Below are positions 6,469 through 15,476 of a stretch of DNA of 64,000 nt, piece by piece. This stretch comes from Fervidobacterium nodosum Rt17-B1. GTDB lineage: Bacteria > Thermotogota > Thermotogae > Thermotogales > Fervidobacteriaceae. Position numbers and translations under genes: made by a program. Location of the stretch: the NCBI RefSeq assembly GCF_000017545.1, contig NC_009718.1, positions 1,884,942-1,948,941 of the forward strand. The letters are read 5' to 3'. The notes beneath the pieces were generated by a model. The model saw only the letters and a list, made by a program, of their open reading frames with translations. It was not told the origin of the DNA and ran no database searches. Position 1 is the first letter of the stretch. Each line of letters starts with the position of its first letter.

Positions 6469-6954
6469 TTAAAATGGGTAAAATCCTAAATCAAGGTGAT
6501 TTTTCTCGATTATATAATTCATCTGCTCTTCGATGATTTTTTTATGACCTTCTTCCCACTTGGCTAGTATCTCAAGTATTTCTTTTACTTTTTCGTTTTT
6601 CTCATTTTGTGCGGCTTTTGCGTAAAATTCCATGAAATCTTTTTCAATCAAATACGCCATTCTCAATACCGAAAGGTCAGCTATATCGTCTTCTTGTGAT
6701 GTATCAGAAACTTTTTGGGATTCGTATCTTTCGTTGAAGAATTTTGTATCTTGCGATGGTATTTTTTCTATCTCTCGTCCTTCCTCCAAATTTTTCATTA
6801 ATCCTCTAATGAATTCCGTGTGTTCTTTTTCCATATTTGCAAGGTATTCAAATATTTCCGTTATCGCTTTGCTTTTTACTTCTGTTGCTTTGCTTTTGTA
6901 GAATTTGTAACCTTCTATTTCGAAACTTTCGGCTAACTTTAGGACATCGTACAT
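6469..6954 (-). CDS. Rubrerythrin/ferritin-like diiron protein
   Basis: A 161-residue four-helix-bundle protein with two ferritin-like repeats. The likely iron ligands are visible: E14 (IEGYKFY), E42-x-x-H45 (EKEH), E104 (IEKDF) and E134-x-x-H137 (EEGH). It lacks the rubredoxin domain of classic rubrerythrin. Such proteins reduce peroxide in anaerobes. It starts 30 nt after the mbxN fusion gene with its own GGGGGAGA RBS and precedes the operon terminator, so it is probably co-transcribed with the mbx genes. This may couple expression of an oxygen-sensitive Fe-S complex with oxidative protection. The specific activity is not proven by sequence. Confidence 0.8.
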   Translation of the reverse strand: MYDVLKLAESFEIEGYKFYKSKATEVKSKAITEIFEYLANMEKEHTEFIRGLMKNLEEGREIEKIPSQDTKFFNERYESQKVSDTSQEDDIADLSVLRMAYLIEKDFMEFYAKAAQNEKNEKVKEILEILAKWEEGHKKIIEEQMNYIIEKNHLDLGFYPF

Positions 6955-6984
6955 ATTCTCCCCCCTTTTTTAACACTGTAATTT

Positions 6985-8832
6985 TTATTGGTTACTTAGG
7001 TACTGATCTATACCTCTTGCAGCCCAATAACCATCCGCTACTGCATGGATTATATCTGGACCGTTGACGATATCTCCACCAGCAAATAACCAAGGTATCT
7101 GCGTTTGTCTTAAATTATTTGTGAGAATCCTTGGACCAACAAATTGGAGTTTTGATTTCCATTCTTCTGGCAAGAATGAGTAATCTGGCGCTTGCCCGAT
7201 AGCTTCTATTATCATATCGCCGTCGTAGTAACAAATTTCTGTTTCATCAAATTTTGGGTTGAATTTTCTATTTTCGTCGAATACTTCAGTACATTTTACG
7301 CACTTAATTCCCTTGATTTTATCTTCGTTAGGATAAAAAACAACTTCACGTGGACCCCAACCCGGATATATCTTCACGCCTTCTTCTTGCGCTTCTTCGA
7401 TTTCTTCCATATCCGCAGGCATTTCGTCAAATGTTCTTTCAAGACAAGTTACAGTGACGTTTACTTCTCCGTATTTCATCTTCTGTAATCTTGCCAAGCT
7501 TCTTGCTATATCCATTGCCACATTTCCACCACCAATTACAACAACGCGCCTTGCGATTTTTGGTTCTGGTCCTTCGCCACGTAGATAATCTCTGATTTCC
7601 CTTAACAATGGTAATGCTTGGACTACGTTAGGATGGTCGGAACCTGGCATCCTTGTTGACCTACCTAAAGTAAGACCTGTTGATACGAAAATCGCATCGT
7701 ACTTTTGTCTAAATTCTTCGAAGGGTATATCTTTTCCAACGGTTACTCCTGTGTAAATTCTAACACCAAGTGCTTCAATGAATGCGATATCTTTATCAAG
7801 AGCTTCATCTGGCAGTCTGTATCTTGGAATACCGTATCTCATAACACCACCGGGGCGATTGAGCGATTCGTAAATGTCAACTTCGTAACCCATTGTTGCA
7901 AGAAAGTACGCTGCGGATAAACCAGCAGGACCGCTACCAATAATCCCAACCTTTTTGTTCTTCTTGGGTGATTCAAATTTGACAATTTCACTCCATTGAT
8001 TTGCTGGAACATTATCAACGATGTACCTTTTCAACCATCTAATTGCTATAGCTTCTCCACGATGTGAAATGGCACAGACTTCCTCACATCTATGTGTACA
8101 TACCCTACCACATACACCTGATAGCGGGTTAGCGCCAAAGTTATTTTGCTCTTCAACACCTTTCAAAAGCCACTTTAGTGCATCTTTCAAATCATCTTTC
8201 CATATAGATTTTATGTATTGTGGTATCTGCATGTGTTCAGGACATCTATCAACACATATAGCGCATTCAACACACCTTGCCGCTTCCTTAATTGCTTCTT
8301 CTTTACTGTACGCTTTAACAAATTCGACAAATGAATCAACTCTTTCTTCAGCTGGCATGTGCTCAGGTACAACTCTGTCTAAATCAAGTAAGTCGTTTGT
8401 ATCTTCTCTTGTCCAACCTATCTTGATTTCTGATGGTTCCTTCTTGAGTATTCCTTTTTCAGTTGGAGCATAGTAAAAATCTTCTGGATTTGGTGATACG
8501 AATATGTATTCTCTGGTCATTTGTAATGAGCCTGTTGTACATATATCAACGCACATTGCACAGAAGCTACATCTTCCGTAATCAATAGCTGGTCTTTGTG
8601 GTTTCATACCGTACTCTTGCTTCATATCTGGGACTTCAACCATTGTTATTGCATCGGTTGGACATATTTTCGCACAAGTACCACAACCGATACATTTATT
8701 CCAATCATTTATGTGAAATCCCCTGTATCTCTCTGCGGCTTCTCTTTTTTCCTTTGGGACTCTTATTGTTACTGGCTTTTCAAACAAATTTTTCCATGCT
8801 ATCAAAGGAGCGAAAAAACTCTTTTCAGCCAT
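6985..8832 (-). CDS. mbxN: MbxN (NuoI-like ferredoxin subunit) fused to an NfnB/GltD-like FAD oxidoreductase
   Basis: A 615-residue fusion. Residues ~1-110 are a NuoI/MbxN-like 8Fe ferredoxin with two CxxCxxCxxxC motifs (C47-C57 and C88-C98). Residues ~180-280 carry the Fe-S head typical of GltD/NfnB (C187-C197 and a second Cys set at 241-253). Residues ~295 onward have the FAD motif GIIGSGPAGL, the nucleotide-binding motif VIGGGNVAMD and a C-terminal FAD-contact AGGDIVNGPDIIHAVADGYWAARG. The protein would carry electrons between ferredoxin, NAD(P)H and the membrane complex. The ATG at 8832 behind GGGAGG is preferred over a TTG 15 nt upstream. The gene closes the canonical mbx order. After the nucleotide-binding motif LERTFDEMPAD replaces the usual RR, so NADH versus NADPH use is open. 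Confidence 0.9.
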   Translation of the reverse strand: MAEKSFFAPLIAWKNLFEKPVTIRVPKEKREAAERYRGFHINDWNKCIGCGTCAKICPTDAITMVEVPDMKQEYGMKPQRPAIDYGRCSFCAMCVDICTTGSLQMTREYIFVSPNPEDFYYAPTEKGILKKEPSEIKIGWTREDTNDLLDLDRVVPEHMPAEERVDSFVEFVKAYSKEEAIKEAARCVECAICVDRCPEHMQIPQYIKSIWKDDLKDALKWLLKGVEEQNNFGANPLSGVCGRVCTHRCEEVCAISHRGEAIAIRWLKRYIVDNVPANQWSEIVKFESPKKNKKVGIIGSGPAGLSAAYFLATMGYEVDIYESLNRPGGVMRYGIPRYRLPDEALDKDIAFIEALGVRIYTGVTVGKDIPFEEFRQKYDAIFVSTGLTLGRSTRMPGSDHPNVVQALPLLREIRDYLRGEGPEPKIARRVVVIGGGNVAMDIARSLARLQKMKYGEVNVTVTCLERTFDEMPADMEEIEEAQEEGVKIYPGWGPREVVFYPNEDKIKGIKCVKCTEVFDENRKFNPKFDETEICYYDGDMIIEAIGQAPDYSFLPEEWKSKLQFVGPRILTNNLRQTQIPWLFAGGDIVNGPDIIHAVADGYWAARGIDQYLSNQ

Positions 8833-8849
8833 TTGAACACCTCCCAACT

Positions 8850-9953
8850 TTACCTATCGATTTCTGGAGCGCAGACGCCCATTGTGTCAAGCCAAATTGG
8901 AACATCATCGATTCTTGTACCTGGTAAGAAGTGTTCAACACCGTAAAGCCCTTGAGGATACGAAGCACCACGCACCGCTACTCTGTACGGTGTTTCTCCA
9001 CCATCTGATACAACAAGATAACCATACTCACCACGAGTAGATTCTACACGTGCGTATGCCATACCTTTTGGTACTCTTATCCTTAAACCGTTGCCATCGG
9101 ATATTCTCACATTAACAGGTCCGGTAGGCATCTTCTCGAGGATTTGCCTTATAATCCTTATACTCTGTCTGATTTCCTTTGGTTTCAAGCTTATTCTTGC
9201 GTAAGCGTCTCCTTCTGTTGCTGTTGGGATATCAAATTCAACTTTATCGTAGAATAGATACGGATCAACTTTCCTTATATCGTAAGGTACACCAGTTGCT
9301 CTAAGACCTATACCTGTAACACCGATTTTGAGACATGTTTCTGTATCTATCTTTGCTATACCTTTGAGCCTTGTATGGAGTATTCTATTTTTCAATATGA
9401 ACGTTTCGTATTCAGGTAATTTTTCTTCTATGTAATCCATAAGTTTTCTGATTTTATCTTCCAATCCTGGTGTCAAATCTTTTCTAACACCACCAGGTAT
9501 TATGTACATGTGGTATATCCTTGCTCCAGTCAATTCTTCGAATATATCGAGCACCCTGTCCCTATCACTAACAGACCAGAACATGCTTGTGTACATACCA
9601 AGTGCTCCACCAATTCCTCCAAAACTCCACAGGTGATTTGCAATTCTTGCCAATTCTAAGACAAGCATCCTTATCCATTGCGCACGTTCAGGTACCTCAA
9701 CTTTTGCAATCTTTTCTATTGCCATAGCGTAACATGCTTCGTTTATATCAGGTTCAGGAACACAAATTCTCGGTATAAGCGCTAAATTTTGATACCAGAG
9801 TCTTCTTTCCATAAGTTTTTCAAAACCTCTGTGCAAAAAGCCTGGAAGAGGTCTTGCCTTTACAACTATATCTCCTTCAACGTACATGTGTACGCTGAAA
9901 TTACCGTGCATTCCAGGGTGGTTAGGTCCAAAGAATAGTTTTACTTCACCCAT
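8850..9953 (-). CDS. mbxL: MbxL, NuoD/[NiFe]-hydrogenase large-subunit-like protein
   Basis: A 367-residue homologue of complex I subunit NuoD and of the large subunit of group 4 [NiFe] hydrogenases, in the cytoplasmic arm of the complex. The N-terminal metal motif RICxxC of hydrogenases reads RICVPEPD, and the C-terminal DPCxxC motif reads GVCAPEIDR. Only one cysteine remains in each, so a NiFe centre cannot be bound in the usual way. This is the Mbx/Mbs signature and argues against hydrogenase activity. Its start overlaps the end of mbxK by 8 nt and it is followed 17 nt later by mbxN. Confidence 0.92.
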   Translation of the reverse strand: MGEVKLFFGPNHPGMHGNFSVHMYVEGDIVVKARPLPGFLHRGFEKLMERRLWYQNLALIPRICVPEPDINEACYAMAIEKIAKVEVPERAQWIRMLVLELARIANHLWSFGGIGGALGMYTSMFWSVSDRDRVLDIFEELTGARIYHMYIIPGGVRKDLTPGLEDKIRKLMDYIEEKLPEYETFILKNRILHTRLKGIAKIDTETCLKIGVTGIGLRATGVPYDIRKVDPYLFYDKVEFDIPTATEGDAYARISLKPKEIRQSIRIIRQILEKMPTGPVNVRISDGNGLRIRVPKGMAYARVESTRGEYGYLVVSDGGETPYRVAVRGASYPQGLYGVEHFLPGTRIDDVPIWLDTMGVCAPEIDR

Positions 9954-10509
9954 TTAACTCGCCCCCTGTTTGTTTTTCAATATCAGCTCTGATAATCTTT
10001 GCTTCGTGTATGACATCTTTTTCGTATTCTCTATCTGGATAATGCTCTTTTGAGTATTTCAATGGGTCGAAATCTTTTCTCAAAGGTGGTAAGTCGTTCC
10101 ATACTTCTAATATCATCGGTTTTTTGCAGTTTTCGTTACCTTCAAATTCGACACCAAAGAACTCATGAACATCTCTTTCATACCATTCTGCTGTTGGCCA
10201 CATATCTTTTACTGTTGTGAATACAGGGTTATCCCTATCTATGAACGTTGATACAAGGAATGTGACGCCATTCGACCAGTTCATGAGTATGTATACCAAC
10301 TCAAATTTCTTTTGTTCTATCCAGTCAACGCATGTGAGAATAGATAAATGTGAATAACCTTGTGATTTCAGATGCGTAAGTAATGGTATAGTCTTTTCTG
10401 GTTGAGATATTATTTTGTATTGTCTTGTGTCGATTTGTAATATTTCAACACCGTAAGCATTTTTAATACTTTCAAGTATTTCTTGAACATTATTCATGGA
10501 ATTCGTCAT
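9946..10509 (-). CDS. mbxK: MbxK, NuoC-like subunit
   Basis: A 187-residue homologue of the 30-kDa complex I subunit NuoC, which structurally supports the NuoD-like subunit. The conserved region PTAEWYERDVHEFFGVEFEGN and the following LPPLRKDFDPL match the family signature. The ATG at 10509 behind GAGGTG is chosen over one two codons upstream. It overlaps the end of mbxJ by 20 nt and the start of mbxL by 8 nt. Confidence 0.92.
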   Translation of the reverse strand: MTNSMNNVQEILESIKNAYGVEILQIDTRQYKIISQPEKTIPLLTHLKSQGYSHLSILTCVDWIEQKKFELVYILMNWSNGVTFLVSTFIDRDNPVFTTVKDMWPTAEWYERDVHEFFGVEFEGNENCKKPMILEVWNDLPPLRKDFDPLKYSKEHYPDREYEKDVIHEAKIIRADIEKQTGGELNG

Positions 10510-11035
10510 GTACAATCACCTCACCGAGACTCCTTATTTGGTTCTGCTTGTACCATTCGTAATTTTCTTTGTATCTCTTCCAGCCATTTGCTTCGCCTTT
10601 TCTAATCATCTCCATCAATTGGTTGAATGCGTTGAGTATCGCTTCAGGTCTTGGCATACAACCTGCAATGTACAAGTCAACTGGAATGTAATAATCGAGC
10701 CTATTTATCGTTGAGTAGGAGTCGTAGTATATACCACCGTTGATTGTACATGAACCAAAACCGATGACGTATTTTGGGTCAGCCATTTTTTCGTATGTGT
10801 ATATAACTCTCCTGAGTGTCTTTGCACTTAGGTAACCAGTGATTAAAAAGATATCGGCTTGTCTTGGTGTTGCCATTGGCCCCATACCTAATCGTTCCAT
10901 ATCAAATCTCGAAGTCATTGATGGTGGAAGTTCTACTGCACCGCAACCTGTACAGTAATGCAACATCCACATTGAACGACTTCTGAGTTGGTCTGCTATC
11001 TTCTCCCAAACACTTCTTTCGTCTATCTTTGACAT
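10490..11035 (-). CDS. mbxJ: MbxJ, NuoB-like Fe-S subunit
   Basis: A 181-residue homologue of NuoB and small hydrogenase subunits, carrying the proximal [4Fe-4S] cluster next to the quinone or metal pocket. The ligand motifs are CTGCGAVE, GSCTINGG and AGCMPRPE, giving four conserved cysteines in the group 4 arrangement. The RBS GGGAGG lies 8 nt before the ATG. It is positioned between the NuoH-like and NuoC-like genes as in other mbx clusters. Confidence 0.94.
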   Translation of the reverse strand: MSKIDERSVWEKIADQLRSRSMWMLHYCTGCGAVELPPSMTSRFDMERLGMGPMATPRQADIFLITGYLSAKTLRRVIYTYEKMADPKYVIGFGSCTINGGIYYDSYSTINRLDYYIPVDLYIAGCMPRPEAILNAFNQLMEMIRKGEANGWKRYKENYEWYKQNQIRSLGEVIVHDEFHE

Positions 11036-11063
11036 TCATTACACCTCCCGACTTGTTGATGTT

Positions 11064-11939
11064 TCATTTTAGATTAACTACGATAAATGCTTGGACAAAT
11101 GCCAAAATTATAGGTACAGTCCAGTAGAATGCAACTGCTTGCTCTATTCTAAAGCGTGGTAACACCGAGGATATCATAACTGCCAGAATCCAAACGATTA
11201 AATACTTCAAAAGGAACACAAAGTACGTTCCGCCACCAAGGAAGAAATCAACAAAGAGACTGATTTCAACAAATTCCATGAATGAGTTCATGAGCATGAG
11301 AAGTCCCATGTATTTCGCTGAAAGTTCAACCATCGGACCTGACGCGATTTCCGATGGAGCGATTGGTGCTTCGAATGGTTCTTTGCCAAGCATGCCTTGG
11401 AGTGAAATAAACGCTACTAACGCACCAATTGGGAATTTGAAAAGGTTCCATCCATCAGCTTGAGCTTGTATTATCGCAGTTATATTCGATGTTCTGTAGA
11501 AATACAAAAGTGAAGTTATTGTTATTAAGTAAGGTACTTCGTATCCAAGCATTAGCGTAAGTGCCCTTGCGACACCTATGGAAGCCCATGGATTGCCTGT
11601 ACCGACCATACCCATAGCCATACCCAGCGCACCTACTGTGAATAAGTAGACTATGACGAAGAAGTTATCAAGCCCCGGAAATGCGACGAGATTTCCAAGT
11701 GGTACAAAGGAGAGTGTAGCGATGACTCCACCGAGAGCCATTAAAACACCGAAATCAAATATCCAACCGTGTGTCCAGCCATGTTTTGTGAGTGTTTTGA
11801 ACAAATCTATGAAATTTTGATACCATGGTGGTCCATATCTTTTTTGAATTCTTGCTGTGACTTTTCTACCTATACCTTCGAATGTGATTCCAAAGAAAAA
11901 TGCTGTTAATAAAACTCCGGCAACTCTAAGTGCTGTCAT
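11064..11939 (-). CDS. mbxM: MbxM, NuoH-like membrane anchor subunit
   Basis: A 292-residue integral membrane protein with about eight hydrophobic segments, homologous to NuoH/HyfC, which links the Fe-S arm to the ion-pumping arm. Typical features include GRKVTARIQKRYGPPWYQN in the first cytoplasmic loop and PFEAPIAPSEIASGPMVE, the conserved acidic loop. The ATG at 11939 behind GAGGTGG is preferred over one six codons upstream. It lies two bases after the mbxH' stop. Confidence 0.93.
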   Translation of the reverse strand: MTALRVAGVLLTAFFFGITFEGIGRKVTARIQKRYGPPWYQNFIDLFKTLTKHGWTHGWIFDFGVLMALGGVIATLSFVPLGNLVAFPGLDNFFVIVYLFTVGALGMAMGMVGTGNPWASIGVARALTLMLGYEVPYLITITSLLYFYRTSNITAIIQAQADGWNLFKFPIGALVAFISLQGMLGKEPFEAPIAPSEIASGPMVELSAKYMGLLMLMNSFMEFVEISLFVDFFLGGGTYFVFLLKYLIVWILAVMISSVLPRFRIEQAVAFYWTVPIILAFVQAFIVVNLK

Positions 11940-11941
11940 GG

Positions 11942-13756
11942 TTACCACCTCACCCACAATAGTAATGCAAGAACGACCGCTGTCCAGAATAGATAAGCTG
12001 AAGCAGTCCTACGTGCGAAGTAATCGATGCCTTTTCCTACCGCTTTCAATACGTTTACAAGAGACATATACAGGTTTTCAAACGAAGGATGTCCTTCGTA
12101 TTCTCTTTCCAAGAAAGCATAGAACTTTGTTGCATAATGGTACAGATCGAAATTGTGTAAAAATTCTCCAGATGTGTACTGGTCTTCGAGAGGGATTTTC
12201 TTACCCTTTGGCATGAGTACGTATATGACTGCCGCGATTATGAATCCAACAGCGAACATTACGAAGACTGTCCAAGTATCCCAATATCCCATACTTGTGT
12301 ACAATTTTGTGCCTTCGAATTTGAATGGTTCCATGCCAAATTCTTTTTGAATGTCTGTTATCCACACAAGCACTTGCTGTGGGAATACGCCCCAAAGAAC
12401 TGTTAGAATGACCAATATAATCATTGGAATTGTCATAAATATCGGTGCTTCTTTTACTTCTTTATGTGCACTTTTCAACTGACCGAGAAATACACCAGCA
12501 AGTGGTCTGAAAACGTACAAGAAAGAACCGATGCTACCTATAAAAACAAACATCTCGGTTACAAACATGCCTCTTGAGACAAGTGATTGGAAAATCATCC
12601 ACTTTGATATAAACCCACTTGTCGGCGGGATTCCAGCTAAGGAAATGATACCAACAAGGTATGTGACAAATGTTATAGGCATTCTGTGGATAAGTCCACC
12701 TAATTCATCTATCTTTGTTGTGCCCGTTCTATAAACAACTGCCGCGAAGGATAAAAATATCATCGTTGCTGCTAAAGCGTGGTTTATAACATGGAACAAT
12801 CCACCTGCGTATCCTACATTATCAAGTGTCGCGAGACCTATGAGTATATATCCGCCATTTGCTACTGTTGAATATGCAATGAGCATCTTCATATCGTTCT
12901 GTTTTATTGCCATAAGTGTTCCTATGAGTATAGACAGATTGCCAAGCCAGATGAGTATGTAAGAGAGTAAATTAACTCCATGGTAGAATTCACTAAACAT
13001 TGATGCGATTGGGAAGACAGTAAGAACAAGAGCGAGGATGTATGACCCCATCTTCACAAGCTGACCTGAGAGTACCGCACTGAATGTATCTGGTGCATTA
13101 CCGTGTACATTCCTGAGCCAAGTGTGGAGTGGGAATATACCACTCTTTGCTATACCTGCGCTTAACAACAAAAGAACTACTGCCCATCTAAAACCTAAGG
13201 ATGTATTTTGTAATTCATTTCCGATTTCAAATATGTTGAATGTACCGAATTTTGAGTAAAGTAAAAATGCACCGTACAGGAACATATAAGTACCAATCGC
13301 ACTTATAACAACGTACCATATTGTTGCTTTCCTTGACTCTTCTTTACCCATCGGAACTATGAAAAGTGAGCCTAAAACAGCAATTTCCCAGAAGATGTAA
13401 AGCACTATCAAATGTGAGGAAAAAAATACTCCAATTGTACCAAGCATGGTTATTACCGAAAGAGCGTTAAACGCATGTGGATTTTTTGCTTTTGAAATCC
13501 AAGAAATGTTAAAGAACGAAAAATTTGCAAAGACGATTAGTGATAGTATTGCAAAGTACTTTCCCATTGCTGTAAGTTGCAAAACGTTTTCAAAACCAAA
13601 AAGTGATTCTACCGTATTTGTCGGCATATTCCAAAGACTTATAAGAGCGTATATAGAAAGCGCAAACATTACAACAGGGCCGATGTGTTTATTTATCTTT
13701 GAAAGCAAAAAGCTAACTAACGAACCGATTGCCATATAAAGTATAAGTGTTTGCAT
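11942..13756 (-). CDS. mbxH': MbxH', second antiporter-like (NuoL/M/N-type) membrane subunit
   Basis: A 604-residue multi-pass membrane protein of the proton-antiporter (Proton_antipo_M) family. The core LHTWLRNVHGNAPDTFSAVLSGQ and the following GTLMAIKQNDMKMLIAYSTVANGGYILIG are characteristic. It carries a longer C-terminal extension than mbxH, perhaps the lateral-helix-like part. The presence of two consecutive antiporter subunits separates Mbx/Mbs clusters from Mbh hydrogenase clusters. The ATG at 13756 gives the better RBS spacing (GGGGG, nine bases). Confidence 0.92.
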   Translation of the reverse strand: MQTLILYMAIGSLVSFLLSKINKHIGPVVMFALSIYALISLWNMPTNTVESLFGFENVLQLTAMGKYFAILSLIVFANFSFFNISWISKAKNPHAFNALSVITMLGTIGVFFSSHLIVLYIFWEIAVLGSLFIVPMGKEESRKATIWYVVISAIGTYMFLYGAFLLYSKFGTFNIFEIGNELQNTSLGFRWAVVLLLLSAGIAKSGIFPLHTWLRNVHGNAPDTFSAVLSGQLVKMGSYILALVLTVFPIASMFSEFYHGVNLLSYILIWLGNLSILIGTLMAIKQNDMKMLIAYSTVANGGYILIGLATLDNVGYAGGLFHVINHALAATMIFLSFAAVVYRTGTTKIDELGGLIHRMPITFVTYLVGIISLAGIPPTSGFISKWMIFQSLVSRGMFVTEMFVFIGSIGSFLYVFRPLAGVFLGQLKSAHKEVKEAPIFMTIPMIILVILTVLWGVFPQQVLVWITDIQKEFGMEPFKFEGTKLYTSMGYWDTWTVFVMFAVGFIIAAVIYVLMPKGKKIPLEDQYTSGEFLHNFDLYHYATKFYAFLEREYEGHPSFENLYMSLVNVLKAVGKGIDYFARRTASAYLFWTAVVLALLLWVRW

Positions 13757-13758
13757 TA

Positions 13759-15132
13759 TCACATACCCCCTTTCAATATAACGTCCATGTATGTTTTTGC
13801 GTCAAGGACATGAGTTGCTATGCTATTTGTCTGGGAGTAAATAATATCTGGTAAGAATCCAACTAAAACAAGCACCATTGCTAATAACAACAAGACAAGC
13901 TGGCTCGCAAATGGTATGTAATTTTCTTCTTCACTTTCTTGAGCTTCATGCTCTTTATACCAAAGGTCGACATTCCACTTAATAAGATATCCGGCTTCGA
14001 TGATTGTTGATATTAATATAACTGCTGGAAGAACATAATTTTCTGTTTCGAATAACGCTTTAATCAAATAGAACTTTGCCCAAAAACCCGTAAAGAGTGG
14101 GAATCCTATCAAAGAGAGCGAAGCGATTGTGAATATAATGCCTGTTGTCTTATCATTTTTAAATCCCCTATGACCTGTGTAAGCGAATACTGTAAAGAGT
14201 ATTATCTTTGAGATAGCATCGTTGAATAGATAAAAGTAAGAAGCTGATATAACTTCTTCGTTTGCTGTTGCCAAACCTGCAACAACAACACTTACCCCAG
14301 CGATAGCTGCAAAAGCAAGAGCCCTTCCAAGATTTTTCTGCTTTAAAGCACCAAGTTGAGCTATTATTATAGAAACCATAGCAAGTATACTTACTAATTT
14401 TGTATGCTCAAATCCAAGGACATTAAAGAATATCCTTGAGAAAAGATAGACCATAGACACTGTGACAGCGCTACCAAGTACAACAGGGGTGATTGAGCTA
14501 CCATTAGAATATACATCCGGAGCCCATAAACCAAGCGGTAAGACTTTTAATTCTATTAAGAGAGCTATCAAGAAAAACACAGTTATAACTGGAACCACAG
14601 AAGGATCGATGATAAACCCAGCGTATGCCATATTCAAAGTTCCAGCTTTTATGTACGTCATAACCGCGCCGATTAGGTAAAGTGTTCCACCTACGCCACC
14701 GAAAATCAAGTATTTAAATGCACCGTAAGAATTATTCTTGTGACTTGCAATTATATAAGCGACTGCAGCAATTATTTCAAAGAAAACGAACGAATTGAAA
14801 AAGTCGCCAGTGAGAATAATACCATTCAAAGCAGCTGTTAGAACAAGCATTAAGGTGCCGTATTTTTCCTCAAGGTTTGCTGTCAAAGAAATAACTAACA
14901 AGATAGCGTTTACAAATATTAAAAATGGATAACTGACACTATCAAGTACGAGTGCGATACCGTATGCAGCACTCCATCCGCCAATTTCAACTAATTGCGT
15001 AGGTTTCAAGTAAAGCAAAAGTGCCAATATATTGAACAACGTTACGAACGTGAAGAAGTAATTTCCTAACTTTTTGTGTGGTAAACTTGCAAATGCGAAA
15101 GCCAACGGAACAGCGATAAGTAATGCGCTCAT
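13759..15132 (-). CDS. mbxH: MbxH, antiporter-like (MrpD/NuoN-type) membrane subunit
   Basis: A 457-residue polytopic membrane protein of the same antiporter family, with about 14 hydrophobic segments. Recognisable core regions are ELKVLPLGLWAPDVYSNGSS and QLGALKQKNLGRALAFAAIAG. It overlaps the mbxG stop by four bases (ATGA), indicating translational coupling. It probably forms one of the Na+/H+ translocation channels of the complex. Confidence 0.92.
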   Translation of the reverse strand: MSALLIAVPLAFAFASLPHKKLGNYFFTFVTLFNILALLLYLKPTQLVEIGGWSAAYGIALVLDSVSYPFLIFVNAILLVISLTANLEEKYGTLMLVLTAALNGIILTGDFFNSFVFFEIIAAVAYIIASHKNNSYGAFKYLIFGGVGGTLYLIGAVMTYIKAGTLNMAYAGFIIDPSVVPVITVFFLIALLIELKVLPLGLWAPDVYSNGSSITPVVLGSAVTVSMVYLFSRIFFNVLGFEHTKLVSILAMVSIIIAQLGALKQKNLGRALAFAAIAGVSVVVAGLATANEEVISASYFYLFNDAISKIILFTVFAYTGHRGFKNDKTTGIIFTIASLSLIGFPLFTGFWAKFYLIKALFETENYVLPAVILISTIIEAGYLIKWNVDLWYKEHEAQESEEENYIPFASQLVLLLLAMVLVLVGFLPDIIYSQTNSIATHVLDAKTYMDVILKGGM

Positions 15133-15473
15133 TCTATCACTTCCCTTGCTGCGCGAATTTCATCAGCGTTTAGACAACCATATTCCTCTTTCAAATGTAC
15201 TAAAAGCATTGAGCCAATTGCCAATGTTCCAACACCTATAACGATGGCGGTTAAGATAAGTGCTTGTGGTAATGGGTCAACAAATTTTGCTGTTGGAGTG
15301 ACCATTGAATATATTGGTGCTTCCATGCCTTCCAAATAACCAAGTGAAATCACAAAGATGTTTACAGCAGTATCAATGATTGAAAGAGAAATGAGCTGTT
15401 TAAACATGTTTTTCTGTGAAACTATACCGTATATACCAATTCCCATTATTATAAATGTAATGTAGTATATCAT
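15129..15473 (-). CDS. mbxG: MbxG, MrpC/NuoK-like subunit
   Basis: A 114-residue protein with three transmembrane helices and the NuoK/MnhC pattern (MGIGIYGIVSQKNMFKQLISL; later DPLPQALILTAIVIGVG). It contributes to the ion path of the membrane arm. The RBS GGAGGGATGAG precedes the ATG, and it overlaps mbxH by four bases. Confidence 0.92.
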   Translation of the reverse strand: MIYYITFIIMGIGIYGIVSQKNMFKQLISLSIIDTAVNIFVISLGYLEGMEAPIYSMVTPTAKFVDPLPQALILTAIVIGVGTLAIGSMLLVHLKEEYGCLNADEIRAAREVIE

Positions 15474-15476
15474 GTC

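Noticed and set aside
8021..8473. 150-codon plus-strand open frame
   Set aside because: It is the antisense of the conserved mbxN fusion gene, with no RBS and no recognisable protein.
8850..9953. Assignment of the cluster as a membrane-bound [NiFe] hydrogenase
   Set aside because: Two of the four NiFe cysteine ligands are missing in the large-subunit homologue and two antiporter-type subunits are present, which fits Mbx instead.
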